This document shows, in pieces, positions 26,072-37,800 of a DNA stretch of 64,000 bases (positions are counted from its first letter, which is position 1; each line of letters starts with the position of its first letter). This DNA is from Phycisphaerae bacterium. Its GTDB lineage: Bacteria > Planctomycetota > Phycisphaerae > Phycisphaerales > Phycisphaeraceae. A program made the translations under genes and the position numbers. The stretch spans positions 1 through 64,000 of the forward strand of contig JAUIGU010000015.1 in assembly GCA_030432595.1 (NCBI GenBank). The letters run 5' to 3'. The notes below the pieces were generated by a model. The model made no database searches and was not told the origin of the DNA. It saw only the letters and a list, made by a program, of their open reading frames with translations.

Positions 26072-27781
26072 TCACGCGGCTTCCGGCAACGCGTCTGCGT
26101 CCGCCGTGTCCGCCGCGGTTTCCGGGTTTGCCGGCGCGTCGGCCAACTCCGGGCTTACCCGGTCTACCGGCAGAGTGAACCGGAACGCGGCGCCCTGCCC
26201 GAGCGTGGACTCGACCCAGATCCGCCCGCCGTGCGTCTCCACAATGGTCTTGACCGACGCCAGCCCCACGCCCCGGCCGGCCACGACGTGCGTCCCGGAC
26301 TTGGTCGAACGCGAAAACACCCGGAACACCTTGTCCAGGTCCTCCTCCGCGATGCCGCGCCCGGTATCGACCACCGCGAACTCCCAGACGTCCACGCCGC
26401 GGAACGCGTCCGGCTCGTAGTCGCGCTTGCGCTCCACCGACACGGTGATCCGCCGCTCCGTCGCGTCCATCATGTACTTGATCGCGTTGTCGATCAGGTT
26501 CTGGAACACCTGACGCATGCGGTTCTTTTCCGCGTAGATCGTGGGCATCTCGCCCTTGACGTCCAGCTCAATGTCAGACTTCTCCAGGTCGAACGCGAGG
26601 TTGTCCACGATCCGGCTGACGACCTCGCCGACCTCCATCACCGCCGGCTTGGGCTCCTTGGTGCGCAGCCGGGACAACTCGAGCAGATCGCTGATCAACT
26701 CGGTCTGGTGCTTGACGTTGGCGTCGATGCGCTCGAGCTTGTTGACCGCGTCTTCCGACAGCTCGGCCTTGTACTTCACCAGCAGCATCTGCGTCATGCC
26801 CGAGATGTTCCTCAGCGGCGCGTTGAGGTCGTGGCTGACGGCGCGGAGGAATTCGCTCTTGTCCTGGGCCTCGGCTTCGAGCTTGTCGTTGGCGTGGCGG
26901 ACCTCGGCGGTGCGCTGCTTCACGAGCTGTTCGAGCCGTTCGTTCACCTGAGACAACTGCGTTTGGGCCTCGAACAGCGACGCCACCATGACGTTGAACG
27001 CCTCGCAGAGCTGCCCGAGGTCGTCCTGCGTGGTGACCTTAATCGGTTGGGGCCGCTGGCCGCGCACGAGCAGCGCCAACGACTGGCGCAGCGACCGCAG
27101 CGGCGCCGTCCACTTCGCAACGACGAACGCGGTGATCGGCACCATCAGCAGGCACACCAGGAGCGCCGCCCCGAACTGCAGCAGGTTGATCGTCAAGAGC
27201 GCGTCCGCCGCGTCGTGGTCGTTCAACGCGAGCGTCAGGTAGCCCTCGACCGTGGGCAGCGCGTCCTGGGTCCGCGGCGTCTGCACCGACGTGCGGTGGA
27301 TCGCGATGCTGCCCGTGGCGTTGTTTATCGATCGGCTGCCCACCGCGTCGATCGGCAGGTCTTCGAGGCTGATGGCCACGTCCGGGTCGCCCACGGGCCG
27401 GTAGAGCACCTTGCCCGTGGCGTCGGTGACCTCGATCAGGGCGACGCGCGGGTCTTCGCGCAGCCAGTCCACCACCTGGCGGGCGTCGTGGGAGAACCCG
27501 TCGGCGAGCCGGCCGGACAACGCGCCGGCGGTGACCCGCGTCAACTGCTCGGTGGAGCGCAGGTGGCTGCGGCTCATGCCGTCCAGCGCGATGAAGTTCA
27601 TCGCCACTGCACAGGTGAAGGTCGGGACGACCACGGCCATGACGCTCCACATCACCAGCCGTTGACGCATCGAGGACGCGCGGCGGCGGCGGCGGCGGGC
27701 CGGCGGGGTGGCCGGCGCGGAGGCGGATGGAGTCTGTGACAACGCGGCGTCTCCCGGGACGGTTCTCCTGCGGGGGGTCAT
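26072..27781 (-). CDS. Membrane histidine kinase with HAMP domain
   Basis: A 569-residue sensor kinase. The order is a basic N-terminus, TM1 (about residues 41-63), an extracytoplasmic sensor region of about 125 residues, and TM2 (LLVCLLMVPITAFVV). A HAMP linker and coiled-coil follow, then a HisKA helix with the phospho-His in RAVSHDLNAPLRN, and a HATPase domain with NLIDNAIKYM, VVDTGRGIAEEDL and GVGLASVKTIVETHGG. It heads the chemotaxis cluster and lies directly upstream of the receiver-GGDEF gene, its likely partner (inference). The ATG at 27781 was preferred because the frame upstream runs antisense over the divergent lipoprotein gene. Confidence 0.92.
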   Translation of the reverse strand: MTPRRRTVPGDAALSQTPSASAPATPPARRRRRRASSMRQRLVMWSVMAVVVPTFTCAVAMNFIALDGMSRSHLRSTEQLTRVTAGALSGRLADGFSHDARQVVDWLREDPRVALIEVTDATGKVLYRPVGDPDVAISLEDLPIDAVGSRSINNATGSIAIHRTSVQTPRTQDALPTVEGYLTLALNDHDAADALLTINLLQFGAALLVCLLMVPITAFVVAKWTAPLRSLRQSLALLVRGQRPQPIKVTTQDDLGQLCEAFNVMVASLFEAQTQLSQVNERLEQLVKQRTAEVRHANDKLEAEAQDKSEFLRAVSHDLNAPLRNISGMTQMLLVKYKAELSEDAVNKLERIDANVKHQTELISDLLELSRLRTKEPKPAVMEVGEVVSRIVDNLAFDLEKSDIELDVKGEMPTIYAEKNRMRQVFQNLIDNAIKYMMDATERRITVSVERKRDYEPDAFRGVDVWEFAVVDTGRGIAEEDLDKVFRVFSRSTKSGTHVVAGRGVGLASVKTIVETHGGRIWVESTLGQGAAFRFTLPVDRVSPELADAPANPETAADTADADALPEAA

Positions 27782-27853
27782 CGACGCGAAACGGCCGGCG
27801 TTTAAGCCCGCCCGGCCTCTGCGGCCACGCGAAACGGGCGATAAACTGCCGGG

Positions 27854-28522
27854 ATGACCGGTCGCCCCGGCCTTCTCGGACGTTGCGTGACGCCCGGCGT
27901 CGCTTCGGCGGCGTGCGCGGTTCTGGCGTTCTCGATGGTTCTGGCGACCAGCCCCGGATGCCAGACTGCACCCTCGGCGTCCGACGCCACCGTCATGTCC
28001 GTCTCGCAAACCGAAACGTCGGCCTCGGCCGCGGCGTTTGTCTTCCACGACACCGAGCGGCCCGCGGTGTTTGAGCAGGTCGTCCTCGTCCTGCGCGACG
28101 CCGGCTACGCCGTCGATCGGGCCGACTACCGTGCCGGCGTGGTCACGACGCAGCCGCGTCAGGTCCCCCTGGCCGTGGAACTCTGGTCGCCGGAACGCTT
28201 GGACGGTGACCGCGCGTGGGAGGCGACGCTCAGCCCGATGCGGCGGGTGGTCCGCGTGTCGGCCGAACCGCTGGGGTTACGGGACGCTGATTCGGCCGAT
28301 GAAGAATGGGCGATGAACCAACTGCACTGGGAAGTGCAGCTCGAGCGCTACGTCGCGCCCACCCGCCGGGTGATCAACGCGGCCCGCGGCCGGGAGTTCT
28401 CCACGCTCGACGGCGTCCCGGAGCCGTGGGAACAGCGTGGCCTGACCGCCCGCTACTGGGAGCCGCTGGGCCGTGACCCCCAGACCGAGCAGCGCCTCGC
28501 CCGCGACTTCGCCGACCGATAA
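27854..28522 (+). CDS. Putative lipoprotein, unknown function
   Basis: A 222-residue protein with an N-terminal hydrophobic segment (SAACAVLAFSMVLATSPGC) that ends in a Cys. The lipobox SPGC is imperfect, so lipid attachment is likely but not certain. The remainder (FVFHDTERPAVFEQVVLVLRDAGY, then AGVVTTQPRQVPLAVELWSP) suggests a compact alpha/beta domain with a conserved-looking Trp-rich C-terminus. I do not recognise the family. It is transcribed divergently from the histidine kinase, 72 bases away, and lies upstream of the transketolase gene on the same strand. Confidence 0.7.
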   Translation: MTGRPGLLGRCVTPGVASAACAVLAFSMVLATSPGCQTAPSASDATVMSVSQTETSASAAAFVFHDTERPAVFEQVVLVLRDAGYAVDRADYRAGVVTTQPRQVPLAVELWSPERLDGDRAWEATLSPMRRVVRVSAEPLGLRDADSADEEWAMNQLHWEVQLERYVAPTRRVINAARGREFSTLDGVPEPWEQRGLTARYWEPLGRDPQTEQRLARDFADR

Positions 28523-28577
28523 CCCCGGATGACCCCCTGAATCTCCCCCGAGTGTTCACCCCAACCCGGAACCGATC

Positions 28578-30587
28578 ATGACCACCGCCACCGCCGCCGT
28601 CGGGGACTCGACCATGCCCACCGCCGCCGACTTCCCCTTCGACCTCTCGTCCTACCGCGACATCGCGCTCGACCCGGCGCAGCCCACGCTCACCGACGCG
28701 CAGCGCGACGACCTCAAATACAACGTCGCGCTCTGCCGCGACGCCATCACGTTCTTCACCGCCTACGCCGGGGCACGCGGCGTCAGCGGGCACAGCGGCG
28801 GGCCGTTCGACACCGTGCCCGAAGTCTGCATCGTCCGCGGCTTCGTCGAGCACAGCAAGAAGGGCGGCGCGCCCAAGGTCATGGACATCTACTGGGACGA
28901 GGCCGGCCACCGCGTCGCCACGCAGTACCTGATCGCCGCGCTCGACGGCGAATTGCCGATCGAAAAGCTCTTCCGCTACCGCGAATACAACCAGCACCTG
29001 CCCGGCCACCCCGAGCGCGGGTTCACGCCCGGCGTCAAGTTTTCGTCCGGCCGGCTCGGGCACATGTGGCCGTTCGTCAACGGCGTCGCCATGGCCCACC
29101 CCGACCACGTCGTCTTCATGCTCGGCTCCGACGGTTCGCAGCAGGAAGGCAACGACGCCGAGGCCGCGCGCCTCGCCGTCGCGCAAGGCCTGAACGTCAA
29201 GCTCCTCGTCGACGACAACAACGTCACCATCGCCGGCCACCCGTCCGACTACATGCCCGGCTACGACGTCGCCAAGACCCTCGAAGGCCACGGCCTGGGC
29301 GTCACCACCGGCGACGGCGAAAACCTCGACGAGCTCTACCAACGCATGTGCACCGCGCTCCAGGTCGATGGGCCCGTCGCGCTGATCAACAAGCGCCCCA
29401 TGGCCCCCGGCATCCCCGGCGTCGAGGGCTCCACGCACGGCCACGACGTGTTCAAAGCCTCCGCCGCCATCGCCTACTTCGAGCAGCGCGGCACCGACGA
29501 AGCCCGGAAGGCCATCGAACTCATCAACAGCGCACCCAAGGTCGACAGCAAGCCGCACTACCCCGGCTCCAGCGAAGACGCCGAGGCCAACCGCGGCCTG
29601 TTCGGCAAGGTCATGGTCGAGATCTTGAACGGCCTCGACGCCGAGACCCGCAAGAAGACCGTCCGCGTCTTCGACTGCGACCTCGAAGGCTCCACCGGAA
29701 TCAACGCCATCCACGACGCCTTCCCCGACATCTACATCTCCGGCGGCATCATGGAACGCGGCAACTACTCCGCCGCCGCCGGCTTCGGCTTCGACGAAGA
29801 CAAGCAGGGCGTCTTTGCCACCTTCTCCGCCTTCCTCGAGATGTGCGTCTCGGAAATCACGATGGCCCGGCTCAACCAGTGCAACGTGCTCGCGCACTTC
29901 AGCCACTCCGGCGTCGACGACATGGCTGACAACACCTGCCACTTCGGCATCAACCACTTCTTTGCCGACGGCGGCATGGATTCACACGACGGCAAGACCC
30001 TCGACAACACCCGGCTGTACTTCCCCGGCGACCCCAACCAGTTCCGCGCCTGCGTCAAGAAAGTCTTCCACGACAAGGGCCTGCGCTTCGTGTTCTCCAA
30101 CCGCTCCAAGATCCCGTACATCCTCAAGGAAGACGGCTCGAAGTTCTACGACGACACCGCGTTCACGCCCGGCAAAGACGATGTCATCCGCCAGGCAAGC
30201 AAAGCGGTCGGCGGCGCCCGCAAACCGATGGGCGGCTACGTCGTGTCCTACGGCTCGTGCCTGCACCGCGCCCTCGGCGCCGTCGAAGAACTCCGCAAGG
30301 AAGGCATCGGCGTCGGCTTGGTGAACAAGGCGACGCTCAACGTCTGGGACGAGGAAGCCATGGCCGCGCTCGCCAAGGCCCCGTACGTCCTCGTCGCCGA
30401 GGAACTCAACGTCAAGACGTCGTTGGGCTCACGCTTCGGCAGCGCACTGTTGCAGCGCGGCTTCGCCGGCAAGTACGACCACATCGGCACGCATAAGGAA
30501 GGCTGCGGCGGCCTGTGGCGGCAGATGGGCTTCCAGGGCCTGGACCCGCAGGGCATCGCCGAGGCGGTGCGCAAGCTCGCGGGCTGA
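28578..30587 (+). CDS. Transketolase-family protein (thiamine diphosphate enzyme)
   Basis: A 669-residue ThDP enzyme. The Mg/ThDP-binding motif starts at GSDGSQQEGN and continues through about 30 residues to VDDNNVTIAG. A N-terminal GVSGHSGGPFD block and HMWPFVNGVAMA line the cofactor site. The central Pyr domain contains IMERGNYSAAAGF with the catalytic Glu. The C-terminal domain (GYVVSYGSCLHRALGAVEEL) is a transketolase C-domain. It should transfer two-carbon units between sugar phosphates in the pentose phosphate pathway. It is rather divergent from classic TktA, so a related ThDP role cannot be excluded. Confidence 0.85.
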   Translation: MTTATAAVGDSTMPTAADFPFDLSSYRDIALDPAQPTLTDAQRDDLKYNVALCRDAITFFTAYAGARGVSGHSGGPFDTVPEVCIVRGFVEHSKKGGAPKVMDIYWDEAGHRVATQYLIAALDGELPIEKLFRYREYNQHLPGHPERGFTPGVKFSSGRLGHMWPFVNGVAMAHPDHVVFMLGSDGSQQEGNDAEAARLAVAQGLNVKLLVDDNNVTIAGHPSDYMPGYDVAKTLEGHGLGVTTGDGENLDELYQRMCTALQVDGPVALINKRPMAPGIPGVEGSTHGHDVFKASAAIAYFEQRGTDEARKAIELINSAPKVDSKPHYPGSSEDAEANRGLFGKVMVEILNGLDAETRKKTVRVFDCDLEGSTGINAIHDAFPDIYISGGIMERGNYSAAAGFGFDEDKQGVFATFSAFLEMCVSEITMARLNQCNVLAHFSHSGVDDMADNTCHFGINHFFADGGMDSHDGKTLDNTRLYFPGDPNQFRACVKKVFHDKGLRFVFSNRSKIPYILKEDGSKFYDDTAFTPGKDDVIRQASKAVGGARKPMGGYVVSYGSCLHRALGAVEELRKEGIGVGLVNKATLNVWDEEAMAALAKAPYVLVAEELNVKTSLGSRFGSALLQRGFAGKYDHIGTHKEGCGGLWRQMGFQGLDPQGIAEAVRKLAG

Positions 30588-30612
30588 TCGACTCGACGGG
30601 TACAATCCAACA

Positions 30613-30921
30613 ATGGTTGCCCCCCTGCGCCCCCACATTGACCGCCGGCAGATTGAAGCGTTCTGTCGCGAACGCGGGATCGCCTGGTTGGCGTTGTTCG
30701 GCTCGGTCCTGCGCGATGACTTCCGACCGGAAAGCGACGTGGACGTATTGATCGAGTTTGAGCCCGACCATGTGCCCGGCTTGTTCGAGTTTTCTGGATA
30801 CGCTTTGGAACTGGAAAACATCGTCGGCAAGCGCGTTGACCTGCACACGCCCCGCAGCTTGAGCCGCTACTTCCGGGAGCGAGTCATCCAGGACGCGGAA
30901 ACACTGTATGGATCTCGATGA
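30613..30921 (+). CDS. mntA: MntA-type nucleotidyltransferase antitoxin
   Basis: A 102-residue minimal nucleotidyltransferase. The active-site pattern GSx10DxD is exact (FGSVLRDDFRPESDVDVLIEF region, given here as its landmarks GS and DVD). Members neutralise their HepT partner by adding AMP to its tyrosine. The downstream HepT-like gene overlaps it by 14 nt, the usual tight antitoxin-toxin coupling. Length is typical. The pair lies between transketolase and a hybrid kinase. Confidence 0.88.
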   Translation: MVAPLRPHIDRRQIEAFCRERGIAWLALFGSVLRDDFRPESDVDVLIEFEPDHVPGLFEFSGYALELENIVGKRVDLHTPRSLSRYFRERVIQDAETLYGSR

Positions 30922-31249
30922 CACGGACCGACTGCGTCATATCGCCGACGCGGCGCGGAAACCGTTGGAACATTTTGATGCCGTCAGCCTGGAAGCCTAC
31001 GCCGCTGACGATTACACCATTCACGCCGACGTGAATCTGTTGACCGTCATCGGTGAAACCGCGGCGCAGTTGACGGAGGTCGGACGCGCGACGGTGCCTT
31101 CTGTGCCGTGGGACAAAGTGATCCACATGCGACACATCCTGGTCCACCGGTACTTCGAGATTGACGTACCCGTCGTGTACAGCACGTTACGAGAGGACGT
31201 TCCGAACCTGCTGACCGCCGTCGAGCAGGCGCTGAAGAGTCGTGGCTGA
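30908..31249 (+). CDS. hepT: HepT-like HEPN ribonuclease toxin
   Basis: A 113-residue all-alpha HEPN protein of the HepT (DUF86) family. The catalytic RX4HxY motif is intact in MRHILVHRYFE. HepT is an RNA-cleaving toxin whose Tyr is adenylylated by MntA. The gene overlaps mntA by 14 nt. It converges on the hybrid kinase gene, with 3 bases between the two stop codons. Both genes look complete, so the module may be active. Confidence 0.88.
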   Translation: MDLDDTDRLRHIADAARKPLEHFDAVSLEAYAADDYTIHADVNLLTVIGETAAQLTEVGRATVPSVPWDKVIHMRHILVHRYFEIDVPVVYSTLREDVPNLLTAVEQALKSRG

Positions 31250-31252
31250 CCT

Positions 31253-33814
<2,562 letters not shown>

Positions 33815-33937
33815 ACGTGCTCCGGCCCCCCCCGGGGGCATTCCCCCCACCAAGAACATCGACTCACGCGCGGTCCCTCTGAACCGGCCACGGCGTTGCG
33901 CCCCCGAAACACGGTCTGATAAAAACCGATCGGACGG

Positions 33938-35185
33938 TCAGCCCAACAACCCGCCCAGAACCGGCCGGAGAAAATCGCACCGCCACCCCCGCGTCAGCCG
34001 GTTGTCCGGCCGATCCCGGCCCTCGTCGTCGGCGCGCACCAACTCCGTGAGCTCACGTTTGCTCAGCACCATCGTGGGCGCGATGCCGCGCTGCTCGGCG
34101 TGGTTGCGGACCGCCGGCCACAGCGTGTCGAGGCGCTCTTTCGCACCCTCGGTCATCGGTCGGCCACTGTCGCGCCGCGGCGGCAGCTCGCCGGACAACG
34201 CGTCTTGCGTGACCGCCACGATCGCCTCGGCGAAGCGCTCCTTGATCGGCCAGGGCACGCCCTTGCAGTTGCGCACCGTCTCCGCGTCCTCGGGCTTGCA
34301 CCGCGCCAGGTCTACCAGCGCCTGATCATCCAGAAAAGCGCGGACCGGCACGTCATTTTTCTCCGCCTGCTCGTAACGCCAGATCCGCAGCGCATCACAC
34401 ACCGCCTGCTGACGGCGTCGCAGCTTTCCGACCCCGCGGGCGCGGAGTTTCATCGCCAGCGGGTCGTTGCGCAGCGCCTCGGGCCGTGTCAGCTCGGCGA
34501 ACTCGGCGTGGGCCTTGTCGCGATGGCCGAACTGTTCCAGACGTTTCTCCAGCTCGTGCCGGGCCAGCATCAGGTACCGCACGTCGTTCGCGGCGTACGC
34601 GACCTGCGTCTCGGTCAGCGGCCGGCGGTCCCACCGGCTGAACTTGTGGTCGGTGCCCAGATCCGCATGGCACAACGCCGCGACCAGCTTCTCCAGCGAC
34701 GTGGGGTAGTCCAGCCCGACGAACGCCGCCGCGACCTGCGTGTCGAACACCTTCTGCGCCGGCCGGCCCGTCAGCCGCAGCGCCGGCTCGAGGTCCTGCT
34801 TGCCCGCGTGCACGATCTTCTGCACCGACGCGTCGCCGATCATCGCCCAGAACGGCGTGAGGTCGAAGTCCGCCAGCGGGTCAATTAGCGTCACCGCCTG
34901 CTCGGTGGCGACCTGGATCAGGCAGAACCGCGGGTGGAACGTCTGCTCGCCGATGAACTCCGCGTCGTACGCGAACCGGCCCGCGTCCCGCAGCCGACGC
35001 AGCAGCGCCGCCAACCCCTCGGCCGTGTCCACCAGCGCCGGCGTGTTGCCCGGGACCATCGGGTGGTCGAGCACCACCGGCAACTCCGCGCCCTCGGCAC
35101 GGATGCGCTCGTCCGCCAACCGGCGGTGCGGCGGCCGGTAACGCGGCCAAGGCGCGGGGTCGGGGGTGGTTGAGGGTGAAGCCAT
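33938..35185 (-). CDS. rnd: Ribonuclease D
   Basis: A 415-residue 3'-5' exoribonuclease of the DEDDy class that trims tRNA and other stable RNA ends. The four catalytic acids are visible: D and E in FAYDAEFIGE, D in VHAGKQDLEPAL, and D with the defining Tyr in YAANDVRYLM. An HRDC domain follows (DVPVRAFLDDQALVDLARCKP). The ATG at 35185 gives a short Pro-rich lead (ASPSTTPDPAPWPRY). An earlier in-frame codon adds 14 residues. The gene is divergent from the Kef antiporter. Confidence 0.92.
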   Translation of the reverse strand: MASPSTTPDPAPWPRYRPPHRRLADERIRAEGAELPVVLDHPMVPGNTPALVDTAEGLAALLRRLRDAGRFAYDAEFIGEQTFHPRFCLIQVATEQAVTLIDPLADFDLTPFWAMIGDASVQKIVHAGKQDLEPALRLTGRPAQKVFDTQVAAAFVGLDYPTSLEKLVAALCHADLGTDHKFSRWDRRPLTETQVAYAANDVRYLMLARHELEKRLEQFGHRDKAHAEFAELTRPEALRNDPLAMKLRARGVGKLRRRQQAVCDALRIWRYEQAEKNDVPVRAFLDDQALVDLARCKPEDAETVRNCKGVPWPIKERFAEAIVAVTQDALSGELPPRRDSGRPMTEGAKERLDTLWPAVRNHAEQRGIAPTMVLSKRELTELVRADDEGRDRPDNRLTRGWRCDFLRPVLGGLLG

Positions 35186-35382
35186 CGCAGAGATGCAGCA
35201 TCGGCCGACACAGCCGAACACCCGCACAGTCTAACGGTCGAACGTCACAAACCGCGGAAAGGGACAGATGCGACGACGGCGTGCGGGTTTCTCCTTCCTG
35301 ACGGCCGCCGGGGCGTTACATTGCCACGGTGCCCGGCGTACGGAGACGCCGCGGCCCCCGGCGTGCCGCCCCCGAGCCCGCG

Positions 35383-37116
35383 ATGAACTGGCAACTCCTG
35401 GCCGAAGGCTTGATCGTGCTCGCCGTGGCGATGGTCTTCGGCGCCATCGCCGAACGCTTCAAGCAGAGCGCGATTGTGGGGTTCATGCTCGCCGGCGTCG
35501 TCGTCGGACCCGCCTTCACCGAGATCATCGCCAACCGCGACGACAACATCGTCGCCATCGCCTCGCTGGGCGTCACGCTGCTGATGTTCACCATCGGCCT
35601 GGAGTTCTCCTGGAGCAAGCTCAAACGCCTGGGCCTGCGCGCCGTCGTCGCCGGGGCGCTGCAGATCGGGCTCACCCTCGGGCTCGCCACGCTGCTGGTC
35701 TGGCTGTTCGGCATGGGGATCAAGGCGGGCGTCGCCGTAGGCGCCGCGGTGGCGATGTCCTCGACCGGCGTGGTCATGCCCGCGCTCGCCCGCGCCGGCG
35801 ACGTCGACTCCACGCACGGCCGGTTCGACCTGGGCATCCTCCTGGTCCAGGACGCGGCGGTTGTGCCCGCCATCCTCGTCGTCGGCGCGCTCGGCGGAGA
35901 GGGCACCGTGCCCCAGGTCCTCGGCCAGACCGCGATCAGCTTCCTCATCGTCGCGGGGTTCATCGCGTTCTTTGCGCTGTTCAGCTATTACGTCCTGCCC
36001 GCGCTCGTGCGCTTCACCGCGCCCACGCACAACCGCGACATGCCCGCGCTCTTCGCCATCATCGCCTCCATGGGCGCGGCCTGGGCGGCGAACGTCTGCG
36101 GCCTCTCCCCGGCGCTGGGCGCCTTCATCGCCGCCGTCTTCCTGGGCGAGTCCGTCATCGCCACGCAACTCCGCGGCGACATCGGCGCGCTCAAAACGAT
36201 CTTCGTCACGCTGTTCTTCGCAAGCATCGGCATGCTCGCCGACCCCGCGTGGATGTGGGACAACCTGGGGCTCGTGCTCGCCGCCACCGCGCTCGTGCTC
36301 GTGGGCAAGCCGGCCGTGGTCTACCTCGTCGGCAAGATCATGGGCCTCACGCACCGCGCGGCGCTCGCGGCGGGCGTATGCATGGGGCAGGTCGGCGTGT
36401 TCAGCTTCGTCCTCGCCCAGATCGCCCACACGCCGGCCACCCCCGAGTCCGAGCCGGTCATCGACGCGACGCTGTTCAACGTCGTCGTCAGCGTCGCGAT
36501 CCTCACGCTGTTCGCCACGCCGTACCTGGTGCAGTTCGCGCCGACGCTGGGCATGAAGTACGAACGCCTGCTCCGCCGGCTGGGCTGGGTGAAGTCCGCG
36601 TCGCGCGAGGACGGCGCCAGCGGCAAAGATTTGTCGGGACACGTCATCGTCGTGGGGTTCGGGCCCGCGGGTCGGGCGGTGGCGGATCGGGCCTACGCCG
36701 CGGGCACGCCCGTGGTCGTCATCGACCTCAACCCCACGTCGGTCCTGGCCGCGCGCCGGGCCGGCATGCGCGCCTACGTCGGCGACGCCAGCAACCCCGA
36801 CCTGCTCAAGCTCGTCAACCTCCCCGACGCCGAGGCCCTGGTCGTCACCCTTCCCGACCACCGCCTCACCGTTGGCGTCATCGTCGAGGCCAAGCTCATG
36901 GTCCCCAAACTCCGCGCCATCGCCCGCTCGCGCTACCACCGCTACGTCGATCTGCTCGAGGCCGCCGGCGCCGACGTCATCGTCGACGAAGAAGCCAACG
37001 TCGGCGACCGCATGGCCGAAGCCCTGCCCCTGTCCGAACGCCTCGTCACCGCCCGCGACGCAGACGGAGACGTGCTCAAAGAAAAACAAAGCAAAGACGC
37101 GATCGCGGTGGGGTGA
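35383..37116 (+). CDS. Kef-type monovalent cation/proton antiporter with TrkA-N domain
   Basis: A 577-residue CPA2 transporter. Residues 1-390 hold about 12 hydrophobic helices (LIVLAVAMVFGAIAERF, VGFMLAGVVVGPAF, AVAMSSTGVVMPALA). The last contains the helix-breaking region typical of Na/H exchangers. A RCK N (TrkA-N) domain follows at about residues 425-545, with a Rossmann motif HVIVVGFGPAGRAVADRA and VVVIDLNPTS. The KefB/KefC glutathione-gated efflux systems have this layout, but no ancillary KefF/KefG gene is present. The substrate (K+ or Na+) is therefore open. I chose the ATG at 35383 because the earlier frame is arginine-rich. Confidence 0.9.
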   Translation: MNWQLLAEGLIVLAVAMVFGAIAERFKQSAIVGFMLAGVVVGPAFTEIIANRDDNIVAIASLGVTLLMFTIGLEFSWSKLKRLGLRAVVAGALQIGLTLGLATLLVWLFGMGIKAGVAVGAAVAMSSTGVVMPALARAGDVDSTHGRFDLGILLVQDAAVVPAILVVGALGGEGTVPQVLGQTAISFLIVAGFIAFFALFSYYVLPALVRFTAPTHNRDMPALFAIIASMGAAWAANVCGLSPALGAFIAAVFLGESVIATQLRGDIGALKTIFVTLFFASIGMLADPAWMWDNLGLVLAATALVLVGKPAVVYLVGKIMGLTHRAALAAGVCMGQVGVFSFVLAQIAHTPATPESEPVIDATLFNVVVSVAILTLFATPYLVQFAPTLGMKYERLLRRLGWVKSASREDGASGKDLSGHVIVVGFGPAGRAVADRAYAAGTPVVVIDLNPTSVLAARRAGMRAYVGDASNPDLLKLVNLPDAEALVVTLPDHRLTVGVIVEAKLMVPKLRAIARSRYHRYVDLLEAAGADVIVDEEANVGDRMAEALPLSERLVTARDADGDVLKEKQSKDAIAVG

Positions 37117-37554
37117 GCATGTGGTCTGGGTTTCTGCGCACGCTTGGCCCGGTACTTCGCCGCGGCTTCTTGACCCGCGGGTAAAATGAATCAAGCGAGT
37201 GAAGGGCGTGGCCTCCGCGTGGGTGCCAGGTGGGTGAGGGGTCTGGTTCCTTAATCACGAATTGCCGTGTGGCCTTGGACGCGGGTGGGTCGAAATGGAT
37301 TTCGACGCCACGCCGTCTCCCGCCGGGATCGCCCGAGTGAGTCCCATCCGAAGCGCGGTGACGGCGGGCTGAAAAGCCGACGCCGGCCGGGGGTCTGTGG
37401 ATCGTGACGACGGTCCCGCCCCGGAGTCTCTAACCCATTGTGCGTCGCGCCATCGCGTGCGACGGGTGGGTGGGGGTCACGGCGTTCTGTGACAAGTGAA
37501 TCCGAGGGGCGTTGTCGTCCCCATAACCGTCCGTGTCTTATTGCACGGACAGCC

Positions 37555-37595
37555 GGAACCGGGCCGGTTCCGGACCGGGAGCCGCCGGCTCCCGG
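37555..37595. repeat. Two adjacent GC-rich palindromes
   Basis: GGAACCGGGCCGGTTCC at 37555-37571 is an inverted repeat of arms GGAACCGG and CCGGTTCC around one base. It is followed 3 bases later by arms CCGGGAGCCG and CGGCTCCCGG (37575-37595). The pair is in noncoding sequence and has no T-run. Role unknown. Confidence 0.6.
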
Positions 37596-37732
37596 CTGCG
37601 GCGCGAAGTATGTGTTTCCTTCCCTCCCTTTCAGGGAGGGATTCAAGGGAGGGTGGGGCGTGCGCGGAAACACGGCGTAGAGAATTGAAGTGATGGCGAG
37701 GTTCGACCCTCACGCCGGCAGGGAGAGGGGGT

Positions 37733-37763
37733 AAAACAAAGCCCCGCAAGCGCTTGCGGGGCT
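37733..37763 (-). terminator. Intrinsic terminator of dnaA
   Basis: A perfect 24-nt palindrome (12-bp arm AGCCCCGCAAGC) at 37740-37763 lies 38 bases beyond the dnaA stop. On the minus strand it is followed by TTTGTTTT, a good terminator shape. Its arm is related to the palindrome at 45634-45655, with compensating changes. Confidence 0.8.
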
Positions 37764-37800
37764 ACGGCGTGCGTTTACGTTCCTGTTCACTTGCCCCGGC

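Larger units (their letters stand above)
37117..37800. other. 684-bp intergenic region downstream of dnaA and kef
   Basis: No gene is convincing here. Small open frames on both strands overlap each other and have no ribosome site or domain. The region contains two adjacent hairpins (37555-37595), a run of CCCTCCC/GGGAGGG purine-pyrimidine motifs (37618-37655), and the dnaA terminator (37733-37763). A GGTTCGACC motif at 37700 looks like a tRNA T-arm, but no acceptor or anticodon stem can be built. Confidence 0.5.

Noticed and set aside
37690-37720. tRNA-like T-arm GGTTCGACC
   Set aside because: No matching acceptor stem, anticodon arm or CCA-like end can be formed around it.
37251-37749. Overlapping minus-strand open frames downstream of dnaA
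   Set aside because: They overlap one another, carry palindrome- and purine-rich translations, and lack a ribosome site. They are probably noncoding repeats.
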